In this document: positions 25,113-34,191 of the stretch, piece by piece | Layout: every line of letters starts with the position of its first letter | Numbering within the stretch: position 1 is the first letter of the stretch | Origin: SLDF01 sp964537925 | GTDB taxonomy: Bacteria; Bacteroidota; Bacteroidia; Chitinophagales; Saprospiraceae | DNA length: 64,000 nucleotides | Assembly (NCBI GenBank): GCA_964537925.1 | Contig: CAZICV010000002.1 | Span: 186,001 to 250,000, forward strand | Direction of reading: 5' to 3' | The notes under the pieces: model-generated | The model's database searches: none | Told to the model about the DNA's origin: nothing | Seen by the model: the letters and a program-made list of their open reading frames with translations, nothing else | Program-made: the position numbers and the translations under genes

Positions 25113-25895
25113 ATGTTGAAAGATGCGCTGCTCTGGGAGATTAAGTCTGCGGAGTCGTCTCCTTCGTACCTGTTCGGCACTATGCATGTGGCCGACAACC
25201 GGGCATTTGATCTTACCGGGTCGGTGTTTCACTATATCGACAGGTGCGAAATATTCGCGGCCGAGCTGGATATGCGCCAGCAACCGGTGGCATTTCCGGG
25301 ATTGCAGGCAGCGGATAGTGAGCGCCTCTCTTCCAGGTATTCACCACGGGTATATGCCCGTATGGAGCATATTGTACGCAAGGCCTTTCAGATCGAACTG
25401 AGACATTGCGACCATCTCCCGGCTGTATTTGTAGTACAGCTGATCACGCAGGCAGTACTCAATGATGACCATGCGCAAAGCCTGGACCAGACATTATGGT
25501 CCTATGCCGAGCGATCAGGCAGGCAACTTTGCGGCCTGGAGACTATCGACGAACAACTGGGTCTGCTGCACCGCATGCAGGCGGAGGACGGATGGAAAGA
25601 CCTGGCGAGGATCTGCCGCAATGTAACCCGGTTCAGGGCCTCTGTACTCTCCATGATAGAAAAATACCATCGCCAGGATCTGAGCGGTATGTATAAGTCC
25701 AGCCGCCGCAGCCTGGGCGGCAACCGCAAGTGGATGCTCAACCACCGCAATCCCCTCATGACGGAAAGACTTGGCTCTCTGATGAAGGAAGCGCCTGTAT
25801 TTGCTGCGGTTGGCTGCGGTCACTTGCCCGGAAAATGGGGCATGCTGCGACTGCTGAAAAAGTCCGGTTATACGGTCGCTGCGGTCACCTCCTGA
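25113..25895 (+). CDS. TraB/GumN-family protein
   Basis: The 260-aa protein matches the TraB/GumN superfamily: SPSYLFGTMHVADNRAFDL near the N-terminus carries the conserved G-T-x-H, SYAERSGRQLCGLETIDEQL holds the G-L-E-T block, and APVFAAVGCGHLPGKWGML near the C-terminus holds G-x-x-H. Members are thought to be metal-dependent proteases or hydrolases of the EreA/ChaN clan, but the role of bacterial copies is unsettled. No signal peptide is seen, so it is probably cytoplasmic. It is followed by adenine deaminase in the same direction. Confidence 0.82.
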   Translation: MLKDALLWEIKSAESSPSYLFGTMHVADNRAFDLTGSVFHYIDRCEIFAAELDMRQQPVAFPGLQAADSERLSSRYSPRVYARMEHIVRKAFQIELRHCDHLPAVFVVQLITQAVLNDDHAQSLDQTLWSYAERSGRQLCGLETIDEQLGLLHRMQAEDGWKDLARICRNVTRFRASVLSMIEKYHRQDLSGMYKSSRRSLGGNRKWMLNHRNPLMTERLGSLMKEAPVFAAVGCGHLPGKWGMLRLLKKSGYTVAAVTS

Positions 25896-26054
25896 TTCCG
25901 TCATACACTACTGGTTTTATATCGGGAATCTCAATATCCCGTACACATCTCCGTCAGCTATGTTGCGTATCTTGTGTATATAGTGGTCTCCTTGCCGGTC
26001 AGTGATCACCTGCCATTGTTAGACCGGAGGGGGATCCGTTTAAAGGCAACAGGT

Positions 26055-27695
26055 ATGCACCGCAACCAATCAAATGTCCGCGGCCGGCTGGTCGATCTTG
26101 AAAACCGCAGCATCTATGCGGTCAATTTGCAACTGGAAGATGACCGTATCACAAACATCACAACTGTTGAGGACGACCTTTCGCTACCTTACCTGTTGCC
26201 TGGATTTACAGATGCGCATATCCATATCGAGAGTTCCATGCTGGTCCCCTCGGAATTTGCGCGGGTGGCAGTACGTCATGGTACGGTCGCGACCGTATCC
26301 GATCCGCATGAGATAGCCAATGTACTCGGTAGCGCTGGCGTCCGCTTCATGGCGGAGGATGCGGCCCGTGTACCCTTCAGGTTTTTCTTCGGAGCGCCTT
26401 CCTGTGTGCCTGCGACGGATTTTGAGACGGCAGGCGCCAGTATGGATGCTGCGGAACTCGCTTCGCTGATAGAAGAGCTGGACCTCAAATACCTGTCCGA
26501 GATGATGAACTATCCCGGTGTACTGCACGGTGACCGGGATGTAATGGCCAAACTGGAGATGGCCAGGGAAAAGGGCATACCGGTAGACGGTCATGCGCCC
26601 GGCTTGCGCGGAGAGGATGCGCGCCGGTATGCCGCTGCAGGTATATCCACCGATCATGAATGCTTCTCGCTGGCGGAGGCGCTGGACAAGATCAATGCGG
26701 GCATGAAGATCATCATCCGGGAGGGGAGTGCAGCCAAGAACTACGAGGCGCTAAAACCACTGCTGGGCACTCATCCAGGCAGCGTGATGTTCTGCTCAGA
26801 CGACAAACACCCCGATGATCTGCTGGAAGGACATATCGACCGGCTGGTAGCCCGTGCTGTGGCGGATGGATTTGATCTATTCGATGTGCTCAGGGCAGCC
26901 TGTGTACACCCGGTGCAGCACTATGCGCTGCCGGTGGGACAGTTGCGTAACGGAGATGTCGCCGACTTTATCCTGGTAGACAACCTGAAGGAGTTTCGTG
27001 TGCTCGAGACCTGGATCGGAGGCAGATGTGTCTATGACAGAGGAGAGGTATTCATACCGAGACATGAAGTCCGGGCTGTCAATCAGTTTGTCCGGTACGA
27101 GGTCACGGAGGAGCAATTGCGGGTTGCCGCATCGGGAACCCGGCTCAGGGTGATCTGCGCCATGGACGGAGAGCTGATCACGGGGTCCTGTATCGAAGAG
27201 CCGAAGGTATCCGGTGGCCATGTCAGTACGGATACGTCCCGGGATATCCTGAAGATCGTCGTAGTCAACAGGTACCGGCAGGCAAGGCCTGCCATAGGTT
27301 TTATCAAGGGGTTTGGACTGAGAGAAGGAGCCATCGCCTCGTCTGTAGCGCATGATTGTCACAATATCATCGTCGTAGGGGTTGAGGACAGCGCAATCCT
27401 GGAAGCGATCCGGTTGATCATGGATGCGTCCGGAGGTGTTGCAGCCATTGGTAATGAAGGCGCTATCCTGCAGCCGCTGCCGGTGGCCGGGCTGATGACG
27501 ACTAATACGGCTGAAGAGACAGGCCGTAGATATGCGGCTCTCGACCTGCGGGCAAAAGCAATGGGTAGCAGGCTGCGTGCTCCATTCATGACACTCTCTT
27601 TCATGGGGCTGCTGGTGATCCCGAGCCTCAAGATGAGTGACCTCGGGCTGTTCGACGGGACTTCATTCGGCTTTGTGCCGCTGATGGAGGACTAG
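26055..27695 (+). CDS. ade: Adenine deaminase
   Basis: The 546-aa metal-dependent amidohydrolase converts adenine to hypoxanthine and ammonia for purine salvage. The metal-binding motif is GFTDAHIHIESSML. Later family blocks include GHAPGLRGEDARRYAAAGIS, DHECFSLAEALDKINAGMKI, MFCSDDKHPDDLLEGHID and the C-terminal HNIIVVGVEDSAI. The ATG at 26055 (MHRNQSNVRG) gives the normal family N-terminus; a start at 25974 would add 27 unrelated residues. Its end overlaps the convergent symporter gene by 4 bases. Confidence 0.95.
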   Translation: MHRNQSNVRGRLVDLENRSIYAVNLQLEDDRITNITTVEDDLSLPYLLPGFTDAHIHIESSMLVPSEFARVAVRHGTVATVSDPHEIANVLGSAGVRFMAEDAARVPFRFFFGAPSCVPATDFETAGASMDAAELASLIEELDLKYLSEMMNYPGVLHGDRDVMAKLEMAREKGIPVDGHAPGLRGEDARRYAAAGISTDHECFSLAEALDKINAGMKIIIREGSAAKNYEALKPLLGTHPGSVMFCSDDKHPDDLLEGHIDRLVARAVADGFDLFDVLRAACVHPVQHYALPVGQLRNGDVADFILVDNLKEFRVLETWIGGRCVYDRGEVFIPRHEVRAVNQFVRYEVTEEQLRVAASGTRLRVICAMDGELITGSCIEEPKVSGGHVSTDTSRDILKIVVVNRYRQARPAIGFIKGFGLREGAIASSVAHDCHNIIVVGVEDSAILEAIRLIMDASGGVAAIGNEGAILQPLPVAGLMTTNTAEETGRRYAALDLRAKAMGSRLRAPFMTLSFMGLLVIPSLKMSDLGLFDGTSFGFVPLMED

Positions 27696-29419
27696 ACTTC
27701 AGCGGCAGTCATATCCTGGTCCAGTCCAGAGGCCGGTTTCTGCGGCAGCAGGTAAGAAAAGATCCAGGCAAGTATCATCACCAGTGCGCAGCCCAGCAGG
27801 TTGAACCACAGGAAAGTCAGGTCTGTAGCCAGGTAACAGTAGATCACCACTGCCTCTGATACGATGGCCGCTGTGAATACCGCATTGCCTTTTATCTTCT
27901 TCATAAAGAACGCGACCAGGAAAATACCCAATATGGTCCCGTAGAACAAGGAACCCAGCACATTGACGGCTTCTATCAGGCTGCCCAGCTGGGTGGCCAG
28001 GTTGGCTACGCCTATGGCATAGAGTCCCCACAGAATCGTAGCGACTTTAGATACCTTGAGGTCTTGCCGTTCGGTACTATGTTTACGGATACTCCGCTTG
28101 TAGATATCGACTACCGTGGTGGAGGCAAGTGCATTGAGTTCACTCGATGTAGAAGACATGGAGGCACAGAATATGACCGCTATCAGCAGGCCTACCAGCC
28201 CGACGGGCAGAAACCGCGTGATATAGTCGAGGAATATATAATTGGTATCGTTGGTATCTGCCAGCGGATCATTGCTCTTGATCAGCGCACGCGTCTGGTT
28301 GCGCAGGTCCTCCATGTCGGTCGACTGCCTGCGCATTTCACCGCTCAGCCTGCTCGTGCCTGCATCGTCGTCGCTACGTACAGCCTCCAGCAGTGCCATG
28401 GCCGTCTGTTGCTTGCGGGCATGGAGTGTGTCGTATGATGCCTTGATATCTGCATACTGGCCCGCTGAAGGAGACTGTTCGAGCTTTGCTATCTCCGTAT
28501 GATTGAAGAAGACGGGCGGCTTTTCAAACTGGTAAAAAGCAAGCAGCAGGATACCGGTGAGCAGTATGAAGAACTGCATCGGGATCTTCACCGCGCCATT
28601 GAAGAGCAGACCGAAACGGATCTGCGCGACGGACTTGCCCGTGATATAGCGGCCGACCTGGCTCTGGTCCGTGCCAAAATAGGAAAGCGCCAGGAAGAAT
28701 CCCCCGATGATGCCGGACCAGATATTGTATTTCTCCGTCAGATCGAAACTGAAGTCGATCACGTTCATGTGACCCAACTGTCCGCCGATGACCAGTGCAT
28801 CCTGGAAGCCAACGCCTTCGGGCAGCATCTTTACGATCATGTACCCGGCGATGAGCATGCCGCCCAGGATCACGGCCATCTGGGTTAGCTGGGTATAGGA
28901 GACAGCCTTGGTACCCCCGGAGAAAATGTACAGGATCACCACGCCGCCGATGATCGCATTGGTCAGGTAGATATTCCATCCCAGGATGGACGACAGTATG
29001 ATGCTGGGTGCATAGATCGTGAGTCCGGCCGCCAGCCCCCGCTGGATCAGGAAAAGGAAAGCGGCCAGGGTACGCGTCTTGAGATCAAAGCGGCTTTCGA
29101 GAAACTCGTAAGCCGTATATACTTTCAGCCGGTGATAGATCGGGATGAATACAGTGCTGATCAGGATCATGGCCAGTGGCAGACCGAAGTAATACTGTAC
29201 GAAGCGCATGCCGTCGGTGTAAGCCTGTCCCGGTGCGCTGAGAAAGGTGATGGCGCTGGCCTGTGTCGCCATGACAGAAAGGCCTACCGTATACCAGGGC
29301 ATCGAATTGTCACCCCGGAAATAGCTCTCCAGGTTCTTCTGGCCGCGGCTTTTCCACATACCATAGACAGCTATCCCTATGATAGTAAGGGCGAGTACAA
29401 TCCAATCGGCCAGGCTCAT
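27692..29419 (-). CDS. Sodium:solute symporter family transporter
   Basis: The 575-aa protein has about 13 membrane helices of the SSS fold (LSVMATQASAITFLSAPGQAY is the conserved helix-1/2 region; FLALSYFGTDQSQVGRYITG is the helix-6 signature). A hydrophilic, helical insertion of about 70 residues (around 320-395) interrupts the fold between two helices and is not part of the core family. The substrate is unknown. Its ATG overlaps the stop of a 40-aa membrane peptide gene (ATGA), so synthesis of the two is coupled. Confidence 0.9.
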   Translation of the reverse strand: MSLADWIVLALTIIGIAVYGMWKSRGQKNLESYFRGDNSMPWYTVGLSVMATQASAITFLSAPGQAYTDGMRFVQYYFGLPLAMILISTVFIPIYHRLKVYTAYEFLESRFDLKTRTLAAFLFLIQRGLAAGLTIYAPSIILSSILGWNIYLTNAIIGGVVILYIFSGGTKAVSYTQLTQMAVILGGMLIAGYMIVKMLPEGVGFQDALVIGGQLGHMNVIDFSFDLTEKYNIWSGIIGGFFLALSYFGTDQSQVGRYITGKSVAQIRFGLLFNGAVKIPMQFFILLTGILLLAFYQFEKPPVFFNHTEIAKLEQSPSAGQYADIKASYDTLHARKQQTAMALLEAVRSDDDAGTSRLSGEMRRQSTDMEDLRNQTRALIKSNDPLADTNDTNYIFLDYITRFLPVGLVGLLIAVIFCASMSSTSSELNALASTTVVDIYKRSIRKHSTERQDLKVSKVATILWGLYAIGVANLATQLGSLIEAVNVLGSLFYGTILGIFLVAFFMKKIKGNAVFTAAIVSEAVVIYCYLATDLTFLWFNLLGCALVMILAWIFSYLLPQKPASGLDQDMTAAEV

Positions 29420-29538
29420 GAGTAGTAATTTGTGATGAGGCTGTACAAGAGGATCTGCAGCAGCAGGAACATAACGAGGCCTAGATACCAGCGGCGCCAG
29501 TAGGTGGCGCGATCGGGTCTTTCCGGATAGTCACTCAT
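29416..29538 (-). CDS. 40-aa single-helix membrane peptide coupled to the symporter
   Basis: This small gene encodes 40 residues: a hydrophilic, basic head (MSDYPERPDRATYWRRW) and then one hydrophobic helix (YLGLVMFLLLQILLYSLI) ending NYYS. Its TGA overlaps the ATG of the symporter (ATGA), a classic coupling. Small membrane partners upstream of sodium/solute symporters occur in other bacteria, so an assembly or regulatory subunit is plausible. The support is the open frame, the helix and the exact overlap. Confidence 0.7.
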   Translation of the reverse strand: MSDYPERPDRATYWRRWYLGLVMFLLLQILLYSLITNYYS

Positions 29539-29579
29539 GGGTTAGGCAGTTTTGTTAAGTTTCCCGGCGATCGTTTGTG

Positions 29580-32072
29580 TTACGGCGTCTTGTTGCCGAG
29601 TTCTATCAGGTTGGCCAGCAGGCGGAATGCACCGGGCGTACCGTTGGGTATCTGCCTGAAGAAAGAAAGACCGGTATAGGCAAAATAACCCTTTCCGTAA
29701 GGGGCTACCAACAAGCTGCCTGCCTGCGGCGCCTCTCCGGGGTCGCTCATCATCAGCGGCGTGGCATAGGCAGTATCCCAGTTGCCGCCGAAGTAAAGTC
29801 CGCGCTCCTGTATCCATCCCTCAAAATCTTCCGGGCCTATCCGGTTAGGATGGAGCAGTACTTCGTGCAAGGGTTGGGTGAAGCTGACAGGCGCATTTTC
29901 ATCCGTCACCCTGTTGCGTGTGATCTCGAAGGGGTAAGGGCCAATGGCTCCTTTGAGTGGCCCCGCCCAGGAGTTTGTATTGTACTGTACGACCAGAGTC
30001 CCTCCCTGGGCCACATAGTCCATCAGCACCGGCAGCCTGGCTATGAGGCGTTCGTTGGTATTGAAGGCGCGTATACCCGTGACGATTGCCTCATAGGATG
30101 TTATGTCAGCCTTGTCCAGGGTCTCGTCATCCAGTACCTGGACCTGGTAGCCCAGCTGCCTGAGGCCGGAGGGTATGTCGTCCCCGGCCCCTGGTATATA
30201 CCCGATGCGGTTTTTCTCGCGCACGATGTTCAGGTTGACAAAATGCGCAGCCGCTTTCGGGAAGATAAGTTGGATGGGTATATGATCGTATTTGATCTGC
30301 AGCATGCTGCGGTCATACACTTTATCGCCCGATAGGACTTCTGGATTTACAGGAAATTTGCCTTCCGCCTTGCCGGGATCGATCTCGAAAACAAAAGTCT
30401 GCTCTGCGTTTTTCGTATCTATGTTGAAGTCATAGTAGGCAGGTCTATAGGTGAATGCTCCCGGCGACTGCAGGCGCAGCCTACCGCTCACTCCTGCCTT
30501 GCCTGCTTTGAGGATGACCTTGAAGGTCCCCGGCTGCTGGCGGTTGAAAACAAGCATTTGCTCAGGCAGTTGTATCAATACAGGCGGTGTGACCTCGAAG
30601 AGCCGGAATTGTTCTCCCTGTACCGGGTCTACCCACTTGTACGTGACCGACCGGCGCACAGTCAGGCGGTGTCCGCCGATCAGGAGCGATACATCCGCGT
30701 GGAGAGCGCCTTGCTGTACAGGGTCCAGCAACACGGCCTTGCTATCGATCTGGAATATACCTTTTTCGGGCCATGACCGGAGCCAGTAGGGACCGCTCCA
30801 GGAGATGTCATCAGGCAGCTTCACCGGCATATCCTGCTGTACGAGTTGATTCTCGCCCAGTTTGATATCGGCTAAATGGCCCAGGCCGGCTACGTCGATC
30901 CGCTCAACCGATACCTGTACGGGGGACCTGTTGATCGCATATGCCTGCAGGGAGATTTCCTCACCGGGCGCTGCGGTAGGCTCTTTGCTGTTGATCTCGA
31001 TCCAGGTCCCGGAGCAGGCCAGTATCAGGTCTTCTACCTGCTTTCTTTTGATCTTCATCCAATAAGGATCACGTATATCACGTAATGCCTCAAGTGCTTC
31101 GAAAAGCTGGGGTAGGATCAGGTCCGGCCTGTCCGGCCGGTAAGCAGTTACTGCTTTCTCCACGGCTGCTGCAAACTTGCGTGCACCGGGTATACGGTTG
31201 AGCGACAGGTCGATACCCTCGAATATATCCTGCTTCGGAGCAGCACCCAGTATTGGTTTGAAATACTCGATCACGTCGCCCTTGGCATTGGCCGAGCCGA
31301 ACCCCTGGCTCTTGTGCATACTACGCGAGAGCCCCGCTATCTCTCCGTAGGATCTGCCCAAGAGAGGATTGTATTTGCCTACATTGAGCGCGATATTGCC
31401 AGTCATGTCCGCATTGGGATTGCGGAACCTGGCCGCATTGTTGTACAGCAGGCTTTTGGCCTGCCACGGAGAGACCTGTTTCAGTTGCGAGGCGAAACGC
31501 TTGTCGCTGGCGGCAGCTGCAAAGGCCTCTTCCGCCAGCATAGCCGATGCGGTGTGGTGACCGTGGCCCCCGGAGCCGTCCGTAGCAAATCTCGTAATGA
31601 TCAGGTCCGGCCGGAGGTGGCGGATGATGTAAGTAAGATCGGCTAGGACGGAATCTTTATCCCATATGGCGTAGGTCTCCTCCGGGCTTTTGGAATAGCC
31701 AAAGTCGTAAGCCCGTGTAAAATACTGTTCGGCCCCGTCGACATTCCGCGCAGCCATGAGTTCAAAGGAACGTATCAGGCCCAGCAAGGGTCCCTGTTCC
31801 TGTCCGATGAGGTTCTGGCCGCCATCTCCCCGGGTCAGCGATATATAGGCAGTACGTACACATTTTTCGTTGGCCAGGTAGCTGAGCAGGCGTGTATTCT
31901 CGTCATCCGGGTGTGCCGCTACGTACAGGACGGTCCCGGCGGTCTGCAGTTTGCGCAGTGCCAACTGGATCTCTGCGGCATTGTACCCCCTTTGCTGTTG
32001 TGCCAGCGCTGTATCGGGAGACAAAAGGAAAAAGAACAAAAGGGAGGAGGCAAAAAACAGATCAAACTTCAT
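29580..32072 (-). CDS. Secreted PIG-L-family deacetylase with long C-terminal region
   Basis: The 830-aa protein has a signal peptide ending at about residue 25 (DTALA/QQQ) and a PIG-L/LmbE deacetylase domain. The zinc motif is VLYVAAHPDDENTRLLSYL, and the third ligand region is ATDGSGGHGHHTASA. LmbE enzymes remove N-acetyl groups from sugars. Residues after about 330 include beta-sandwich segments and, near 640-730, a ThuA-like or glutamine-amidotransferase-like Rossmann part (YEAIVTGIRAFNTNERLIAR). The start at 32072 excludes eight upstream residues that would spoil the signal peptide. Confidence 0.85.
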   Translation of the reverse strand: MKFDLFFASSLLFFFLLSPDTALAQQQRGYNAAEIQLALRKLQTAGTVLYVAAHPDDENTRLLSYLANEKCVRTAYISLTRGDGGQNLIGQEQGPLLGLIRSFELMAARNVDGAEQYFTRAYDFGYSKSPEETYAIWDKDSVLADLTYIIRHLRPDLIITRFATDGSGGHGHHTASAMLAEEAFAAAASDKRFASQLKQVSPWQAKSLLYNNAARFRNPNADMTGNIALNVGKYNPLLGRSYGEIAGLSRSMHKSQGFGSANAKGDVIEYFKPILGAAPKQDIFEGIDLSLNRIPGARKFAAAVEKAVTAYRPDRPDLILPQLFEALEALRDIRDPYWMKIKRKQVEDLILACSGTWIEINSKEPTAAPGEEISLQAYAINRSPVQVSVERIDVAGLGHLADIKLGENQLVQQDMPVKLPDDISWSGPYWLRSWPEKGIFQIDSKAVLLDPVQQGALHADVSLLIGGHRLTVRRSVTYKWVDPVQGEQFRLFEVTPPVLIQLPEQMLVFNRQQPGTFKVILKAGKAGVSGRLRLQSPGAFTYRPAYYDFNIDTKNAEQTFVFEIDPGKAEGKFPVNPEVLSGDKVYDRSMLQIKYDHIPIQLIFPKAAAHFVNLNIVREKNRIGYIPGAGDDIPSGLRQLGYQVQVLDDETLDKADITSYEAIVTGIRAFNTNERLIARLPVLMDYVAQGGTLVVQYNTNSWAGPLKGAIGPYPFEITRNRVTDENAPVSFTQPLHEVLLHPNRIGPEDFEGWIQERGLYFGGNWDTAYATPLMMSDPGEAPQAGSLLVAPYGKGYFAYTGLSFFRQIPNGTPGAFRLLANLIELGNKTP

Positions 32073-32131
32073 GGTGCGTATGTGACATTCGGTCATTGGA
32101 GGCAGGAAACTACCTCAGCGTAATCAAAAAC

Positions 32132-32164
32132 CGCTGATTTCTGTTCAGCGCTGTTTCAAAATTA
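32132..32164 (-). promoter_or_regulatory. Candidate promoter -7 box and 5' leader hairpin of the PIG-L gene
   Basis: TAATTTTG on the minus strand (32164-32157) matches TAnnTTTG exactly; no good -33 box is seen. About six bases downstream, at the predicted RNA start, lies a hairpin with arms CGCTGA / TCAGCG (32150-32132). Confidence 0.4.
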
Positions 32165-32199
32165 ACTTTTCCCTGCAATAGAAGAACGGGCCTTGCCTG

Positions 32200-32234
32200 A
32201 AAAGAAGAAGCCACGAACGTTATCGCGGCTTCCT
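32200..32234 (-). terminator. Terminator, minus strand
   Basis: On the minus strand GAAGCC / GGCTTC (plus positions 32207-32212 and 32227-32232) forms a stem followed by TTCTTTT. The nearest gene it could serve is the lipocalin-like lipoprotein, whose stop is about 220 bases upstream. Confidence 0.6.
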
Positions 32235-32450
32235 CCAGATTTACAATCCCATGAACGTATCCTACACCAGGATAGGATGCTGATTTCGCTGCAAATATAT
32301 TATTTATATCTACATATATGAACTTGTAGATAGTATACTTTCAAGTTTTGATTCGGACTATGCATTAAAGATATCGCTATGCATACCCGGAGGACAACAC
32401 ACTGCGTTGGATTCGGATGGCAGGAATGAAAAGAGGAGGGGCCGGATTAT

Positions 32451-32912
32451 TTACTGTTCGTACAGCTCTTCGGGCTGCGCCTCTTCTCCTGGTTCAGGCT
32501 CAGTTATAGTTTCATCATCTGCAACGACCCGGTAGAGCTTCAGTAATTGCTCTTTGCCCTGTGCATTCATGCGGAGATGCAGAGAGTCCCGGGTGAGCAG
32601 GGTGATCTCTACGGCTTTTTTCAGCGGATTGTTGCCGGTCGTGTCTGTTGTGATAAGAGAAGTCCCCCGGACTTCATACTGTCCCGCTTCACGGAGATGG
32701 GCGCTGTTTTCAAAAATGTAGCGATTCTGCTTGTCAAATTCGAACAGGATAAGGCTCAGGTCGATATCGAGCGCCTGGCCCTCTTCGGCGACCTCCGACG
32801 CCATCCATGCACCCTGGAGCAGGCTTGTATCAACACGGGTACAACCTGCGAACAGGAGCAGCGCAAGACTAAGGAGCGACGTCCTCAAAAAACGATGTGT
32901 AGTGTATCTCAT
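32451..32912 (-). CDS. Lipocalin-like lipoprotein
   Basis: The 153-aa product starts at ATG 32912 with a lipoprotein signal (RTSLLSLALLLFAGC; Cys at about residue 21). The mature part opens with DTSLLQGAWMASEV, the L-x-G-x-W opening of Bacteroidota lipocalin-like domains, and continues with beta-strands (FEFDKQNRYIFENS, GQYEVRGTSLITTDTT). The tail from about 135 is acidic (EPEPGEEAQPEELYEQ). The longer open frame back to 33137 overlaps the divergent dusB region and has no signal, so it was rejected. The ligand is unknown. Confidence 0.72.
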   Translation of the reverse strand: MRYTTHRFLRTSLLSLALLLFAGCTRVDTSLLQGAWMASEVAEEGQALDIDLSLILFEFDKQNRYIFENSAHLREAGQYEVRGTSLITTDTTGNNPLKKAVEITLLTRDSLHLRMNAQGKEQLLKLYRVVADDETITEPEPGEEAQPEELYEQ

Positions 32913-33147
32913 GGTTAACTGACTCGATCGGTCCGGCATAAAACCGGGATTACCGGACCGGTAATGAAAAACGGGTATGCCGACTGGCAACTTCGTGTAA
33001 AAATAGGGATTGAAACCAGCCCGGCAAACGGAACAAATGGAGTCAATAAAATCCCCTTTTAAAGTGCAACGGTTTTCTGACAGGGAAAGTTGCTTTCGCA
33101 GGTCTCGTGCATGACGGGATATGAGCGGGCATTTCACGCATATTCGC

Positions 33148-33155
33148 TATTTTTG
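33148..33155 (+). promoter_or_regulatory. Candidate -7 element for dusB
   Basis: TATTTTTG matches TAnnTTTG and lies 19 bases upstream of the ATG at 33175. No TTG is at the right -33 distance. It also supports the later start for dusB, because the start at 33121 would lie upstream of the promoter. Confidence 0.42.
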
Positions 33156-33174
33156 CAAGCAGAATACTGGAGAT

Positions 33175-34179
33175 ATGGTGAGGATCGGATCTGTCGAGCT
33201 GGGTGAGTTTCCTTTGTTGCTGGCGCCTATGGAGGATGTCAGTGACCCGCCTTTTCGAGCGCTTTGCAAGGAAAACGGTTGTGACATGATGTATACGGAG
33301 TTCATCTCCGTTGAGGGACTGATCCGGGATGCCGAAAAAAGTGTGCGTAAGCTGGACATCTATGATGAAGAGCGGCCTATCGGTGTCCAGATCTTTGGCG
33401 CTGAGCTCGACTCGATGATGCGGGCGGCTGAGATCGTGGAAGCGGCCCGGCCTGAAGTCCTGGATATCAACTATGGCTGCCCGGTAAAAAACGTGGTCTG
33501 CAAGATGGCAGGTGCGGGTATCCTGAAGGATATCCCCAAGATGGTGGAACTCACCAAAGCAGTCGTCAAGTCATCCAATCTCCCGGTCACGGTGAAGACA
33601 AGGCTGGGCTGGGACGAGCATACGATCATGATCGAGGATGTGGTAGAACGCCTGCAGGATGTCGGCATACAGGCCATCAGTATTCACGGCAGGACCCGGA
33701 TGCAGATGTACAAAGGGGAAGCCGACTGGTCTTATATAGCCCGGGTAAAGGAAAATCCACGCATACATATACCGGTATTCGGCAACGGCGATATCGATAC
33801 GCCTGAGAAGGCAAGAGACTACAAGGCCAGGTACGGAGTGGACGGCATCATGATCGGACGGGCGAGTATCGGGTATCCCTGGATATTCAGGGAGATCCGG
33901 CATTTCCTCGAGACAGGGGAGCATCTGCCCCCACCTGATACGGAAGAGCGGGTAAACGCCGCCCGGAAGCACCTGGCCAGGTCCATAGAGTGGAAAGGCG
34001 AGAAGCTCGGTGTACTCGAAATGCGTCGCCACTATACCAACTATTTCAAGGGCTTTGAAAACATCAAACACTATCGTTCGCGGCTTGTCCAGTCCGAAGA
34101 TCCTGCAGAACTATTCGGTATTCTCGACGAGATAGGCGCTGTATACGGCGGGTCGGAAGTTATGAATGTAACCGTTTAA
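33175..34179 (+). CDS. dusB: tRNA-dihydrouridine synthase
   Basis: The 334-aa flavoenzyme reduces uridines in the tRNA D-loop. The FMN-binding TIM barrel begins LLLAPMEDVSDPPFRALC. The catalytic Cys is in NYGCPVKNVVCKMAGAGIL, and the substrate/FMN His-Gly-Arg block is ISIHGRTRMQMYKGEADW, followed by FGNGDIDTPEKA and IMIGRASIGYPWIF. The start was set at ATG 33175 on promoter position and family length. The downstream CCA-type gene begins 12 bases after its stop in the same reading frame, so the two are co-transcribed tRNA-maturation genes. Confidence 0.93.
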   Translation: MVRIGSVELGEFPLLLAPMEDVSDPPFRALCKENGCDMMYTEFISVEGLIRDAEKSVRKLDIYDEERPIGVQIFGAELDSMMRAAEIVEAARPEVLDINYGCPVKNVVCKMAGAGILKDIPKMVELTKAVVKSSNLPVTVKTRLGWDEHTIMIEDVVERLQDVGIQAISIHGRTRMQMYKGEADWSYIARVKENPRIHIPVFGNGDIDTPEKARDYKARYGVDGIMIGRASIGYPWIFREIRHFLETGEHLPPPDTEERVNAARKHLARSIEWKGEKLGVLEMRRHYTNYFKGFENIKHYRSRLVQSEDPAELFGILDEIGAVYGGSEVMNVTV

Positions 34180-34191
34180 AAAAGCGCCGCT

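Larger units (their letters stand above)
32073..32450. other. 378-base intergenic stretch
   Basis: Holds the PIG-L promoter candidate and leader hairpin (32132-32164), then a terminator for the lipocalin-like gene read on the minus strand (32200-32234). The part from 32235 to 32450 is AT-rich without an obvious gene; TATGCAT-like repeats at about 32360 and 32385 are not convincing as a site. Confidence 0.6.

Noticed and set aside
33121..33174. Earlier ATG for dusB at 33121
   Set aside because: Lies upstream of the -7 box at 33148 and overlaps the opposite frame; the ATG at 33175 fits family length.
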